Shown: positions 26,301 to 39,705, numbered from the stretch's first letter. The stretch: 64,000 nucleotides of DNA from Hedera helix (GCA_947179155.2 OX359269.1:54921024-54985023); one strand, 5' to 3'. The notes: generated from the letters alone by a model not told the origin. Made by a program: numbers and translations.

Positions 26301-29300
26301 GGTCAGTTGCAACTTCCAAGCTACTATTATTATTGACTTCCAGTTTAATTAATTTGGACAGCTCAACGGCAGTTTATAAGTAGTAGATGATATTACGCAC
26401 ACACACAGACACAAACAGACATTCACATGTATATATGTATGTATGTTTGTATTATAATAGTAAGTAAAGTATATAACTAGTCGTCAAAATTTAATTAATG
26501 TAACTAATTAAATATGAGGAACTGCAGGTTAAAGGAGAAATTAGTTACAATGGACACAAGCTCAATGAATTTGTGCCACAGAAGACATCCGCATACATTA
26601 GTCAAAATGATGTTCATGTTGGAGAAATGACCGTGAAAGAAACCCTAGATTTCTCGGCAAGGTGCCAGGGTGTTGGATCTAGATACGGTACTTAAACAAA
26701 TTAACCAGGATACATTAATTTTATTTGTTCAATTAAATTTCCTCTGTAAAATATTTTGTTTCATTGATATAAATATTCTGTAGAACTCCTGACGGAGCTT
26801 GCAAGGAGGGAAAAGGATGCGGGGATTTTTCCTGAAGCTGAGATTGATCTTTTCATGAAGGTAAAATTAAATTTGCAAGTTAATAATAATAATAATAATA
26901 ATATATATAATGGACACATTTAATTTCTTCGATCCTGCTGATGACTTTTGCTTCTTAATTATTAAGGCAACTTCAATTGAAGGAGTGGAGAGCAGCTTAT
27001 TTACTGATTACACGCTAAGGGTAAGTTTTTGTACCCTAGTTTAACTAATAGTTGGAAGTATTTCCCGGATTCATTACATTCAAAGTTTGATATTGAAGCT
27101 TAACTCATCACCCAACTTTCCATTCATTATTTAATAATATTTTATGAATATTTGGTGAAGTATCTAGCTGTTCGACCTACTTTGTAGTCTTCACAAACTA
27201 TCTTCTCAAAATAATGATCACATAAAAAATAAAATATAAAAGATGAAGAATTCCTCCCTGTTCCATTGTTGGAACTATATATATATATTTATTTATTTAT
27301 TTGTTGCCAATTTTGATTTTTATCGGTGGTTTTGTCTGAATTACTAATTTACTGATTTACCCACTAACCATTTTCTTTTTGCTGGCAATCATCAATTTTA
27401 ATTATTGTTGTAATTGAAAGAACAGACTAACTGCATTAATTACACATTCTAGTAAGCAAGCAGCAAAATATACTCTAACATGCATTATGAACTTCTTGTT
27501 GTTTTGAACAAATACAGATACTGGGACTTGATGTTTGCCGGGACACTATCGTTGGGGATGATATGCTAAGAGGAATATCGGGAGGCCAGAAAAAAAGAGT
27601 AACAACAGGTTATTTTCTTCTCACAATATATATCTAGTTATAAGATTATTAATTATAGTCGTTTTTATAAATTTCTCAACAAAAGAAGTGGAAGAGGAGA
27701 GAGGTTGAGTTATATGTATAATAAATAATAAATTAGTTTTGGCGGGCATTCGAGACTAAAATGAAGGGGCCTGCCTTCCTTTCTGTCATACTATGGTAAT
27801 TGGGCGAAACGGCCAAACAGCTAAAAACAACGTTCAGACCATCACTTCATTATTTGAGGTAGATTCCATGAAATTACTAATTTCTTAAAGAGACGGCCAA
27901 AAACGCACATGCTGACGACCAAGAGTTTAAACCACCCAACCCCCGTCGTATCCGACCTAATATTAATATAATTAAATCACGTGATGTGTTAATAGATTTT
28001 TTTCGATATTTTAATAAAATTATAACAATAAAATTATCTCAAATAAATTTGTTAATATATATAAATTAAATAAACTTATTAAAAAAATATATGTAATAAT
28101 TATTGATGAATAACATATATACATACCTCTTCGATTTTGTTGTAAACTTTTTTTTGTTATTTTTTTAAACGATATTCTTTTAATTTTTTAGTATTCTTGT
28201 CCTCATATATATTCCTCAAAAATTTCATTCTGAATCAGTGCTAGATAACGTTTTTGATCAATTAATTTTCTTTGATTTATGTTTATGGTACTAATGAAGC
28301 TTTAAATAAAAAGTGAGAAAACAAAGTAAATACAATATTAATTATAAATAAAATCAATAAACAATTTTTAAACAATCTAATTAAAAAAATTTAGTGTAAT
28401 AAATTCAAGAAAATGACAAACACATTATAAAATACTAGACCTCGTAAACTTTAAATATATACTTTTTAAGTCGCCAACTTCAAATTTCATTGAATAATAA
28501 GATTGTTTCTTATTTTTTCAAATTATATTGTTCTCATTTAAATATATTTATATAGTTGGGTATAATAGATAATTGATTTTTCCGAAATAATAACATAGTC
28601 AAATTACATTCCTTCGAACTGGATATTAAAACTAAAATTGCCTGGGATGGAGCACATTATTCTTATAATAATATCGGGAGAGGGAAAGGTAATGGTTTTG
28701 CATATACTGGGATGTGAATTCCTTAGACAAAATTAATACTAATAAGTACATAATAGAAGAAAGCCTGGGCTCTGAATTTGTTAATGGAAAAGTATAAGTG
28801 CACAACATTTTTGTGCACAACATGTTGTACAGGAGAGATGATTGTTGGGCCTACAAAAACACTGTTTATGGACGAGATATCAACGGGTCTGGACAGCTCC
28901 ACAACGTTTCAGATAGTGAAATGCTTGCAACAGATTGTCCACCTCACTGAGGGCACCTTACTGATGTCCCTCCTCCAGCCAGCTCCTGAGACGTTCGATC
29001 TTTTTGACGACATCATCCTTCTGTCGGAGGGCCAGATTGTATACCAGGGCCCACGAGACCACATAGTTGAGTTCTTCGAGAGCTGTGGGTTTAAGTGTCC
29101 AGAGCGAAAGGGGACAGCTGATTTCTTGCAAGAGGTAGGTTGTCCACATTTTCTAGGCCTATTTGTAAGAAGGTTTTTTGATAGTGTAGGCCTGCCTAGT
29201 TTAATGGTTTTTATTATTGTTGTTATCTTCTAATAGTACAACGAAAGACACATTAGTTTAATGTTTGGCAATTGGTACGGTGACTGTTAAATTCACGGGA

Positions 29301-32300
29301 GGAGGTTTGTCTTGTACAATTGTAGTACTTATTTAACGTTGGGCCGTATGTAACTATAAGACGTATGGTCCAAGGTACAAACTGCTGTGAAAAAATTGTC
29401 TAGTACATCCCGTTAAAAATTTACTACAGATTTTTCAAAGGCCATTAAAAATATTTATTTATTTTTTAGGGTCCTTTACATAAGTATACAACTTTTAAAA
29501 AATAATTACAAAAATAGTGCACTACAAAAATAATTACAAAAAGAATACAAATGAGAGAGAAAGAAAAAACTGAGGAGAGGGAAAAGAGGACACCTGTCCC
29601 TCCCTCCCTCCCTCCCGCCTCCCCCTTCCCCTTCCCCTTCCCCTTCCCCCCCCGCTCCCGCACCTGCCTCCCGCTTCCATCTGTCTCCTCCCCTCCTCCG
29701 TCCCCCATCCCCCTCCCCCTGCCACCTCCTTCCTCCCTCTCCGCCTGCCTCCGTCCCCCCTCCAGCCTGCCTCCTCCTTCCCCCTCCCCGCCTCCCTCCT
29801 CCGTCCCCCCTCCCCTTCCCGCCTCCCTCCCTCCTCCCCTCCTCCCTTTCCCGCCTGACTCTTCCTCCCTCCCCCCTCCCCGCCTCTTTCTTCCCTCCCC
29901 CCTCCCCCCTCCTCCGTACCCCCTCACCCCTCCCCGCCTCCCTCCCCCCGCCTCGTCCATACAAAGGTAACCAACCATGTAATACAAAGGTAACCAAACC
30001 TTAATACATAAGGTAACAAACCTTTAATACAAAGGTAATCAAAATTTAATACAAGGTAACCAATCCTTAGTACATAGGTAACCAATCTTTAATACACAGG
30101 TAACCAAACCCCTAATACAGAAGGTATCCAACCTTAAAACAAAAGAAACCAACATTTAATACAAAGGTAACCAAACCTTAATACAATGGTAACCAATCTT
30201 TAATACAAAGGTAACCAAACTTTAATATAAAGGTAATCAAACCTTAATACAAAAAGGTAACCAAACCTTATTACATATGTAACCAACCTTTAATACAACG
30301 ATAACCAAAAAGTAGGAGAAGGAGGCAGGAGGAGGGGGTGGCCACCACGATCAGATCTGGAGCCACCACGAGGGGAGGAGGATGGGCGGAGTCAGGGGGA
30401 TGAGGGGCGGGGATGGGGGGAGGAGGTGCGGGGGTGGGGAGAGGAAGGGGAGGAGGGACGGGGGCGGGGGGGGTGTCGGAGGGGCTGGGGTGGGGGTGGG
30501 CGTGGGGGTGGTGGTCGGGGGGAGGAGGGGTGAGGGCGGGAGGAGACGGGAGAAGGCGGGAGGAGGCGGGAGAAGGAGGTGCGGGCGTAGGGACGGGGGG
30601 AGGCGGTCGGAGGGGATGGGGTGGGGGTTGGGCGGAGGAGTGGCGGGCGCGGGGAGGAGGAGTGGCGCCACTAATTATGAAGAAGAAAGAAGATGGAGGA
30701 GATAAAATGGAGGAGAGAGATATGAATAAAAATCATCTAATTTGGATTTTGAAATTTGAAACCAACTAACTACCCATTAAATCACTTACCTAAATTAAAG
30801 GAATAAAAATGCACTAATTTATAAATTAAATATTGAAGATGTACTAATTTTGTAAATATTTTATGTATGCAAATTTATTATAATATTTTAAAAAAATGTA
30901 TTGGTAAATGTAAATCTCCCTATTTTTTATTGACACAGGTTACGTCAAGGAAGGACCAAGAGCAATACTGGGCAGACAAATCTAGAGCATATAAATACAT
31001 ACCAGTGACCGAATTTGCGAGCCGTTTCAAGCGATTCCATGTGGGTCTTCGGCTTGAGAACGAGCTCTCAGTCCCATACGACAAGGCCCGTAGCCACAAA
31101 GCTGCTCTCGTTTTCAAAAAATACTTGGTTCCTAAAAGGGATCTCCTCAAGGCCTCGTTTGACAAAGAATGGCTATTGATAAAGAGAAATTCATTTGTTT
31201 ACGTATTCAAGACTGTCCAGATTATCATCGTGGCAATCATCGCAGCAACAGTGTTTTTGAGGACTGAACTGCACACTAGGACTGAGGATGATGGAGGAGT
31301 TTATATCGGTGCACTTCTATTTAGTATGCTCATCAATATGTTCAATGGTTTTGCTGAACTTTCTCTCACCATACAGAGACTCCCTGTATTCTACAAGCAG
31401 AGAGACCTTCTCTTTCTCCCACCCTGGACTTTCACGCTTCCAACTTTTCTGCTTAGAGTACCAATCTCTGTATTGGAATCTACTGTTTGGATGGTCGTAA
31501 CATATTACACGATCGGATTTGCCCCAGAAGCTAGCAGGTAAACTAAAATTTGGTTTTACCGGGCTATTCTTTCCATCTGACGAAATGAGAAATAAGTTTG
31601 CAATCTCCTTACCATTTTCAGGTTCTTCAAGCAATTTCTGCTGATATTTCTGGTCCAGCAAATGGCTGCTGGGATTTTTAGGCTCATTTCTGGAGTATGC
31701 AGGACCATGATCATTGCAAACACCGGAGGATCCCTTACTTTACTTCTTGTGTTTCTCTTGGGTGGTTTCATCCTTCCCAAAGGTTAGTAATACGTACATC
31801 TTCCTGCAATAAACTGTGAACTCTGTCAAGAAAAGAGACTTTCAAAATTATGTAACCAAAAAGTCCAACTTAGATGGTGCAATGAGAAAACTAGTAAAAA
31901 TGTTCCGCCTATCCAAAGTACAATTTGAAGCATGTGTGGAGTTACCTATTTCTGTAATATAGGAAATTTACACTGATGCTGCTTTTACCTATTTCGGTAA
32001 GTTATTTCAACCTACCAAAATTGCTTCCCTTATGACAGGTCAAATTCCAAATTGGTGGGAGTGGGCTTACTGGGTGTCCCCTTTGACTTACGGTTTTAAT
32101 TCCTTGGCTGTGAATGAGATGTATGCTCCTAGATGGATGAACAAATTGGTATGCAATTAATACAGTTATTCGGTACTTGTTTGTTATATTCAGTTCAGAT
32201 AATCTTAGCAAGGTCAACCATTATGGGAACATATTTAGCAAGGAGTTCAAAAACATGTCATAGAATAAGGCAAGTTCCTAAGCAAAAGTTATACAATTGC

Positions 32301-33854
32301 AGGGTTCAGACAACGTTACCAGTTTGGGCCTGGCAGTCTTAAAGAACTTCGATGTCTACCAAGATCAAAATTGGGTTTGGATAGGTGCAGCTGCACTTTT
32401 TGGTTTTGCAGTTCTCTTTAACATTCTATTCACATTTGCTCTCATGTATTTAAACCGTAAGTTCTAGCATTTTGTTTGAGATAAATGATGGATTGCTCTC
32501 TTCATTGCGCAATAGCTAATTTTTCAGCCCTTTGGTTGATTTATTAGCTCTTGGAAATAAACAAGCTATAATATCCAAAGAGACAGCCATGGAGATGGAA
32601 GCTGCCCAAGCAGAAACTAGAGACACACCGAGTCTTGGAACCAGCCGTTCGAAGAGAGAGTCACTGTCAAAATCCTTGTCCTCCTCTGATGGAAACAATT
32701 CAAGTGAGATATATGATTAAACAACTCATATCAGTCTAAAAAGAGAAAATAGATTTGTATTTCCATAACGGGATATAATGTTTCAGGAGAAATGACAATT
32801 CAACGAATGAGTAGTAGATCCAATTCCAATGGACTCTACAGAAATGAAGACACAAGCCTTGAGGCTGCGAAAGGTGTTGCTCCCAAGAGAGGAATGGTTC
32901 TCCCATTCAGTCCACTCTCCATGTCCTTCGATAACGTAAATTACTTTGTAGATATGCCCCAGGTTTGACTCTTTCTCTCTCTCCCTCTCTGAAACACACA
33001 CAAATATGCCACTAGGGAACAATACAAGCTATTAGTGCTAATACGGCTTTCAAAAAAGATTATATCTAGAAACACAAGTTCAAACTCTCTTGACTACTTT
33101 ATTAAGACTGAACTCTGTTAACTTCAACAGGAAATGAAGGAACAAGGAGTAAGTGAGGATAGGCTCCAGTTACTTCAGGAAGTAACAGGTGCATTTAGGC
33201 CGGGAGTCCTGACTGCCCTAATGGGAGTTAGTGGGGCTGGAAAGACAACATTAATGGATGTTCTATCAGGAAGAAAGACAGGTGGTTACATTGAAGGTGA
33301 TGTCAGAATTTCTGGATTTCCCAAGAAGCAAGAAACATTTGCTCGAATCTCTGGATATTGTGAACAGAATGACATCCACTCGCCCCAAATCACTGTTCAT
33401 GAATCTTTAATTTACTCGGCTTTCCTTCGACTCCCGAAAGAAGTCGGCAAGGAAGAAAAGATGGTAAGCATGTAGTGATTTATGACACAAGTCTAACATG
33501 ATAAGGTAGATCTTTAAGTACTAAACTACTATTATCTTCTGTTTTGCTATAAGATTTTCGTGGATCAAGTGATTGATCTCGTTGAACTAGACGATCTCAA
33601 GGATGCTATTGTTGGACTTCCGGGAATCACTGGTCTATCAACAGAACAGAGAAAGAGATTGACAATAGCAGTTGAGCTTGTTGCTAATCCTTCAATCATA
33701 TTTATGGATGAACCAACTTCTGGTCTTGATGCCAGAGCCGCAGCCATTGTAATGAGGACTGTTAGAAACACAGTGGACACTGGGAGAACTGTTGTTTGCA
33801 CAATTCATCAACCTAGCATTGACATATTTGAAGCATTTGATGAGGTAATACATA

Positions 33855-33898
<44 letters not shown>

Positions 33899-35891
33899 CC
33901 CCCTCTTTCTCATCGTTCATAATGTGTGTCAGCTGCTACTTATGAAAAGAGGAGGACAAGTGATCTACTTAGGACCATTGGGCCGAAATTCTCAAAAAAT
34001 TATCGAATATTTCGAGGTACCTCTTTTCTACATTTAAAAAGGAAGATCGTGTAATAAACTTAAAAAATTTCATTGTTACTAGAAGGGAAGTAAGTGAGAA
34101 TTCCACCATTTATTGCAGGTGATTCCTGGGGTCCCAAAAATTAAAGAAAAGTATAATCCTGCTACATGGATGCTAGAAGTGAGCTCAGTTGCTGCAGAAC
34201 GCCGGCTTGGAATGGATTTTGCTGAACACTACAAATCATCTGCACTGCATCAGTAAGTGAAGAATTTAATTTTAGCTATTTATATGTTGTGGGGTATTAA
34301 GTCATCGTTTCAAGCTAATGCATGTATGTGTCTATGAGCAGAAGAAACAAGGCTCTAGTGAAGGAGTTGAGCACACCTCCTCCTGGGGTTAAAGACCTTT
34401 ATTTTGCTACAGAATATTCTCGGTCCACATTTGGGCAATTTCAGTCTTGCCTATGGAAACAATGGCTTAGTTATTGGAGAAGTCCTGATTATAATCTTGT
34501 TCGATACTTTTTCACCTTGGCTGCTGCACTCATGGTCGGGACAATTTTCTGGAAAGTTGGCACTAAAAGGTCCGTCAATTTCTTCATGAATTCGAACTAG
34601 GTCTCTCATGTGTTGGCATGGCTAAAAGGTACTTAATTTGCTAATAATTCCTTCATTCTATACTCTATTGTATGGTACAGGGACAGCAGCACTGATCTTA
34701 CCACAATCATTGGGGCTATGTACGCTTCTGTATTGTTTGTCGGAATTAATAATTGCTCGACAGTACAGCCAATAGTAGCGGTTGAAAGAACTGTGTTCTA
34801 TCGAGAAAGAGCTGCTGGGATGTACTCCGCATTACCTTATGCCCTATCACAGGTAAGGCAATCAACTGTCCAACTGGCTTGTGTCAATGTACTCGCTCTA
34901 TATATTCAATGTTTGAGAAGCATTATCAACAAAAACATATACACGTGCATATGTTTGTGACACTCGAATAATAATTTTTAAATCCTTTATCTACTATTCT
35001 TGGTAATATTCTTTTACAAAATAAATAGGTTGTTACCAAAAAGAAGCATATTTCTTTTGATATTTGTGGTCAACGCCATTAATAATAATTAATAGCCAAG
35101 AAACTCTGTCCCTCTATGAAATGTGATCCTCCCTTTTCAACAAATGAATACCTAAGCACGGGCGTAGTAGAAGGGCTATAATCATTAATTAACTCCATTT
35201 AAACTTAATAAAAAGAGTTTTGGTCTTCTGATTTGGTGCAGGTATTTGTAGAAATACCATTTGTGCTTGGCCAAGCGACGTACTATACTATTATAGTGTA
35301 TGCTATGGTTAGCTTTGAATGGGCAGCTGCTAAATTCTTCTGGTTCTTCTTCATCACCTTTTTCTCCTTTCTCTACTTCACATACTACGGAATGATGACT
35401 GTATCCATCACACCAAACCAGCAAGTGGCAGCGATATTTGCCGCTGCTTTCTATGCACTCTTCAACCTTTTCTCCGGTTTCTTCATCCCCAAACCAGTAA
35501 GTGGTTTACTTACTTCTGAAGAATAACTTGGAAAAAAAAAACATATTATTCTGGGATAACTTTAAATCTAACTCGATGATTTTGTTTGTTTGTTTTCTCC
35601 CATTTGAAAATTAATCAGAAAATTCCAAAGTGGTGGATATGGTATTACTATATTTGCCCAGTGGCATGGACTGTTTACGGATTAATAGTCTCACAGTATA
35701 GTGATGTGGAGGACACCATCAAAGTTCCGGGGATGGCGACTGACCCAACCATCAAGTGGTATGTGAAAGACCATTTCGGTTATGAGCCAGATTTCATGGG
35801 GCCAGTTGCTGTAGTTTTGGTTGGTTTCACAGTCTTTTTTGCATTCCTATATGCCTACTGCTTAAGAACATTGAACTTCCAAATAAGGTAG
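23395..35891 (+). CDS. ABCG35/36-like: full-size ABCG (pleiotropic drug resistance) transporter
   Basis: Plasma-membrane exporter of the plant PDR family (ABCG29/35/36 branch); Arabidopsis relatives act in pathogen defence and export of phenolics and auxin precursors. Exons: 23395-23807, 25839-26048, 26217-26301, 26528-26687, 26784-26860, 26967-27020, 27518-27608, 28833-29134, 30939-31537, 31622-31782, 32039-32148, 32303-32456, 32548-32703, 32787-32962, 33131-33463, 33554-33844, 33933-34016, 34119-34252, 34342-34569, 34681-34852, 35242-35496, 35619-35891. The 22 exons give 1505 aa without a break. NBD1 has Walker A GPPSSGKTT (214-222), signature GISGGQKKR (352-360) and Walker B LFMDE (to 378). 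NBD2 has GVSGAGKTT (948-956), LSTEQRKR (1055-1062) and IFMDEPTSGLD (about 1076-1086). Each NBD is followed by an ABC2 membrane domain (about 520-800 and 1210-1505) with PDR motifs such as LPVFYKQRDLLF and ERTVFYRERAAGMY. Intron 8 holds a 1.45-kb transposon. Confidence 0.95.
29469..30920. mobile_element. Mutator-like non-autonomous element, copy 1 (1452 bp), in ABCG intron 8
   Basis: It is flanked by identical 9-bp TATTTTTTA at 29460-29468 and 30921-30929. Ends are GGGTCCTTTACATAAG and, inward from the right, GGGAGATTTACATTTA, an imperfect terminal inversion. Internal order is an AT-rich subterminal part, a C-rich pyrimidine arm (about 29590-29955), a tandem array (29963-30312), a G-rich purine arm (about 30308-30670) and an AT-rich right end. 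The two arms are loosely complementary. No transposase is encoded; the long Pro- or Gly-rich frames are low-complexity artefacts. A second copy at 61329-62852 has the same architecture and its own 9-bp duplication. Confidence 0.88.
29963..30312. repeat. tandem array of about 20-22-bp GGTAACC units, copy 1
   Basis: Some 16-17 degenerate units follow the pattern AATACAAAGGTAACCAAACC, with GGTAACC itself palindromic. The array forms the core of the Mutator-like element between its C-rich and G-rich arms. Confidence 0.85.
33857..33896. repeat. (TC)n microsatellite in ABCG intron 16
   Basis: About 40 bp of TC repeat beginning 13 bp after the donor of exon 16 (GTAATA at 33845). Confidence 0.9.
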
Positions 35892-38800
35892 ATTGATCCA
35901 ATGATTATGTATCTTATGATAGTGGTTGAATGAAGGGAGTCGTAAATATATGTAGATACTACTACTACTCCAAAAGGAATCCAAGAAATAGATGATTGAT
36001 TCATAAAAAATGCTTGTTGGTTTGAATTAATTGAGGTGGATGACGTTTCTTAGGAATCTAAGTTTTGAGGCTATAATATGTAAATGTAGGTAATTACCGG
36101 AACACCTACATGTAAAAAAGAGTTTATTTCATACTCATGAGACAAGTGAATAGTATATTTCTCTCTCACATACGTGTAGAGCCGGCATGTGATGGGGACC
36201 GCAGATATGTGAAAAGAGCATGCTATTCACTTAATAGCACTTATTTTAATAATGTGGAATAATTTTTCCCTGTAAATGAAGGCGAATATTATATATATAA
36301 TAGTGTTTCCAACAAGTTATAATATTATAATAGGTCACAGTATTTGTTTGCAACATGTGTTTATATTTGTTTGCTCCTCCTCCTCCTCCTCCTCTCCTAT
36401 CAATCAATCTTTTGGACTATATTTTATGAGTTTCATCGTATTCAATTCTCATCATTTCACCAAATTTTATGCATAAAAAATTAAGCTTATTATAAAATCT
36501 GCTCCGTCCATTTAGATGAGACTTTCTTCTATATGACGACTATGTACGTTTTTCCAATTATTTTTGGGGGAATAATGGATTTTAGTTTATCTAGAAAAAA
36601 TTTCGTATAAAAATTACATTTAAACTTGTCTTCTAGCTCTTATTATTTAGATGATAATAAAAATAATAATAAAAAAGGGAGTCTCTCTTCCATGTATGTA
36701 CTTGAGAACTCTTATTAAGAAAATGCAAGTGGTGTTACTTTTATTTTTCAAAATAAAAATAAATGATACAATCCCAATCCAAATCCAAAAATGAGACTTT
36801 CCTTTGTACTTTTCTTTTATTTTAAAAATAGACAACTTGGGAGTTGTTTCTTTGGCTAGCCTAGCTTCAACAAATTAATGCGTCCACTCAAACCAAGTAT
36901 TTATGAATTGTATTATACTCTTTCTATCAATCAAAACTTTAAATTATATTAAATTGACTAAATTTATTCTAGTTTAAGGTTATTTTGAATTGGACTGAGT
37001 AAAATTATTTTAACTTAAAACTACTTAATTATATAGTATATTTAATAAAATAAAAATAAAAATTAGAGCGGGCTATAGCCGGAATTGACTAATAACTCTG
37101 TCCCTGCTTTCCACCGTTTTATATTATTTTATTATTGTTAACTTTTTAAAATAAACTCAAAACGATTTTTAAACTCAAAATTAATTTAATTTTAATTAAT
37201 ATAATGATAAATATTATAAATTATCTAAAAAATATTAATTCATATAAAGTTTTATTGATTCATAATTTATAATAAGTCTTCTCATTTTTAAATTTAAAAA
37301 TATCTCAAATTGACATTCAAAAGTCAATAATAATTAAATAATTTAAAACAAAAAGAGTACAATTTAAAAATATTTTATTTAAATAACTTTTAACTAATTA
37401 CTTAGCTATATTCCGGAAATATAGAGAACTGACATGCCTAATATTACCTGGTTAAAAAAGTGAAATATTAAAGTACAGTTAGAATTGTAATACTAATATT
37501 ACTATGGGTTTTCTTTTCTTAACATGTGTTTAGGACACGTGTTAAGCACGAAAAATAAGATATAAGATTTACTAAATATTATTTGTTTATGCATTTATAC
37601 TGAATTCAATGCATAAAAAAATAATATACTAGTGGAGATGTATTAAATTCAGTGTAAATACATAAATAAATAATATTTAATGAGTCTCATTTTTTATTTT
37701 CCGTGCTTAACATGTGTCCTTAGAACATAAGAGAATCCTATTACTATACCGGTAAAACATGAGATTTACTTATTGTTTGTAATGTTGGTTGCGTTTGAAT
37801 ATTTAAACATATTTTAAAATCTTATTTATTTAATAATAATTTATTTAAAATATAAATCATTTATATAATTTTTAAATTTTAAACACGTAATGCATTAAAA
37901 TTAATACAATACGCTTAAAACTTTAAATACGATAAATACTACCGTCATAAAACGCTGTTAATCGAATAAATCCCAATGAATTTCTTAATCGTTTGAGAGA
38001 TATAAAGCTATCAAATACATAAAATAGGGCCATCCCATTTATGCACGCCGCCTGGCGCCAGACAATCATCGCGATGCGACAATAAAAAATGATACACTCC
38101 TGAGCAGTGAGAAAGAAAACAAAGGCGACCCCGGTTCAAGTAAACGTGTGGTGAGAAAGTCCAAACAGGCCCTACCATTTCTTCTTTTCTTTATCAGGAG
38201 TAACGAGTCGACGCGGTTTCTCCTCCGCCACCAAATTCTTACGAAAGGTCCGTCCAATTCCAAACCAAACACAGCCATCCTTTTTAGTAACCTGTTTGGC
38301 AGCAAACTGTGTATCAAGTCATAAAAGCACTTATAAGTGGTCAAATTTATTTGTGTAGCATTTGATAAAAAAAAAATGATTGTTTTTTTTTTTTTTATGA
38401 AAATAAATAGAAATATCAATATAATATTTATGCTTACAAACAAATTTAACCAATATATTACTATTTTATCTCCGTTTTATTATTACTCTATTCTTACTTT
38501 ATTACTGTAATATTATTTTCGGTCATTTTTATAATAAATGATAAATCAATTTCTTCAATACCAATCTTTATTATTATTTTTTTACTTTTTACAGTCATTA
38601 TTGAAGGCAAAATATTTTTTAGAAACTGCTCAAAAGTATAATTATTTTTTAAAATAATCTCAAACATGCTCTGGGTTTAAAAAAGGGTATTTTTATAATT
38701 ATCCTCAAAATATACTCATAAGTCTTATATTTATAAAAGACAAATTAATATAACTCTATCTCATTTATAAAATACAAATAAAGTAAGATTATTTTCGTCT

Positions 38801-39700
38801 TTTTTACGAGTAAAATTAGCGAATATATTTTTTTTGAGTAACTCTAGAATTTTTTTTTTAAAAAACGTGTGCTGACAGACATACATACATACTAGGTAGC
38901 CAGCCAGCCAGCCAGCCAGCCCGCCTCCTCTCTATCTATCTAAAATTCAAAACAAAATTGTGTTGAAAGCAGCGGAGTAAACAAGGAAGAATAATTCCGG
39001 TGGATACACAAGACAAGAGCGGTGTAACTAACAGGTATACCTTCTCCGGATGAATTTTTTCCAATCTGACATCACCCAACAACCTCCCCCCTCAATGACC
39101 TGACCATCGTTATTAACAACACAACGGACGGACGGATAGGCAGCAGCTACCACTCATTATGACTCATATTTTCATAAATAAAAATAATAATTTTATAATT
39201 TTTTTTATATAAATACAGTAGTAAATATCAATTAAGCCACCCTATCTTACAAAACGAAAACGACAAATCTCCTTTATTTTCACTATACCTTGTGTTCGAG
39301 TTTTATTTGCAAATAAAAATTCTTTCATAATTATATTTAAATATAATAAATGTTTAATTTATTATTAATAATAAAAGTAATGAATTATTATTATTATAAT
39401 ATAATTTAAAAAAATAAAATTTTAATCAAGCTCGTACATTAAGAGAATAGCTGTGGGCCAATTGGCCCAATACAGATTTAAGAAGACCTTGTAGTTGGAG
39501 CAAGTCACCAAATTTGTACCCAAATGACAAATTCCGGATGCAAATTTCAAGAAATTCCAAATCCATACATCTTACCGTGAGGTTTGCCGCATTCTATATC
39601 TCCACGACTTGGCAAACTCAACATTTGGCCAGTCCAATTGATGTGTCAGCTGTCTCAATACCTGCCTTGGATGCAGATACACAACCAGGTCAGCATTAAC
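35892..39700. other. intergenic between the ABCG and malic enzyme genes
   Basis: AT-rich. It contains a CTC-triplet run near 36375, a 233-bp MITE (37506-37738, listed separately) and a GCCA repeat near 38899. A 125-codon minus-strand frame (38066-38443) runs through poly-A/T and has no recognisable similarity. Confidence 0.5.
37506..37738. mobile_element. 233-bp hairpin MITE, family C, copy 1
   Basis: Flanked by identical 9-bp TATTACTAT at 37497-37505 and 37739-37747. Left end is GGGTTTTCTTTTCTTAACAT; the right end read inward is GGATTCTCTTATGTTCTAAG. Both arms then share GACACATGTTAAGCACG-type sequence. The duplication size points to the Mutator superfamily. Copy 2 lies at 56670-56895. Confidence 0.82.
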
Positions 39701-39705
39701 TCCTC

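Noticed and set aside
29466..29997. Frames of 100-170 codons rich in Gly/Arg/Glu or Pro/Ser on both strands, repeated at 30351-30769, 61423-61849 and 62182-62670
   Set aside because: They arise from the C-rich and G-rich simple arms of the Mutator-like element, are open in several frames on both strands, and show no codon structure.
29963..30312. Regularly spaced short repeats resembling a CRISPR array
   Set aside because: Repeat and spacer are both degenerate versions of one 20-22-bp tandem unit inside a plant transposon; there are no unique spacers.
32527..32560. Apparent in-frame stops in ABCG exon 13 when the acceptor TTTTCAG at 32521-32527 is used
   Set aside because: Using the next acceptor (TTATTAG ending at 32547) restores the conserved NPLGNKQAIIS sequence with correct phase, so the gene is not broken.
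38066..38443. 125-codon minus-strand frame between the ABCG and malic enzyme genes
   Set aside because: It reads through poly-A/T and shows no domain, no splice context and no recognisable family.
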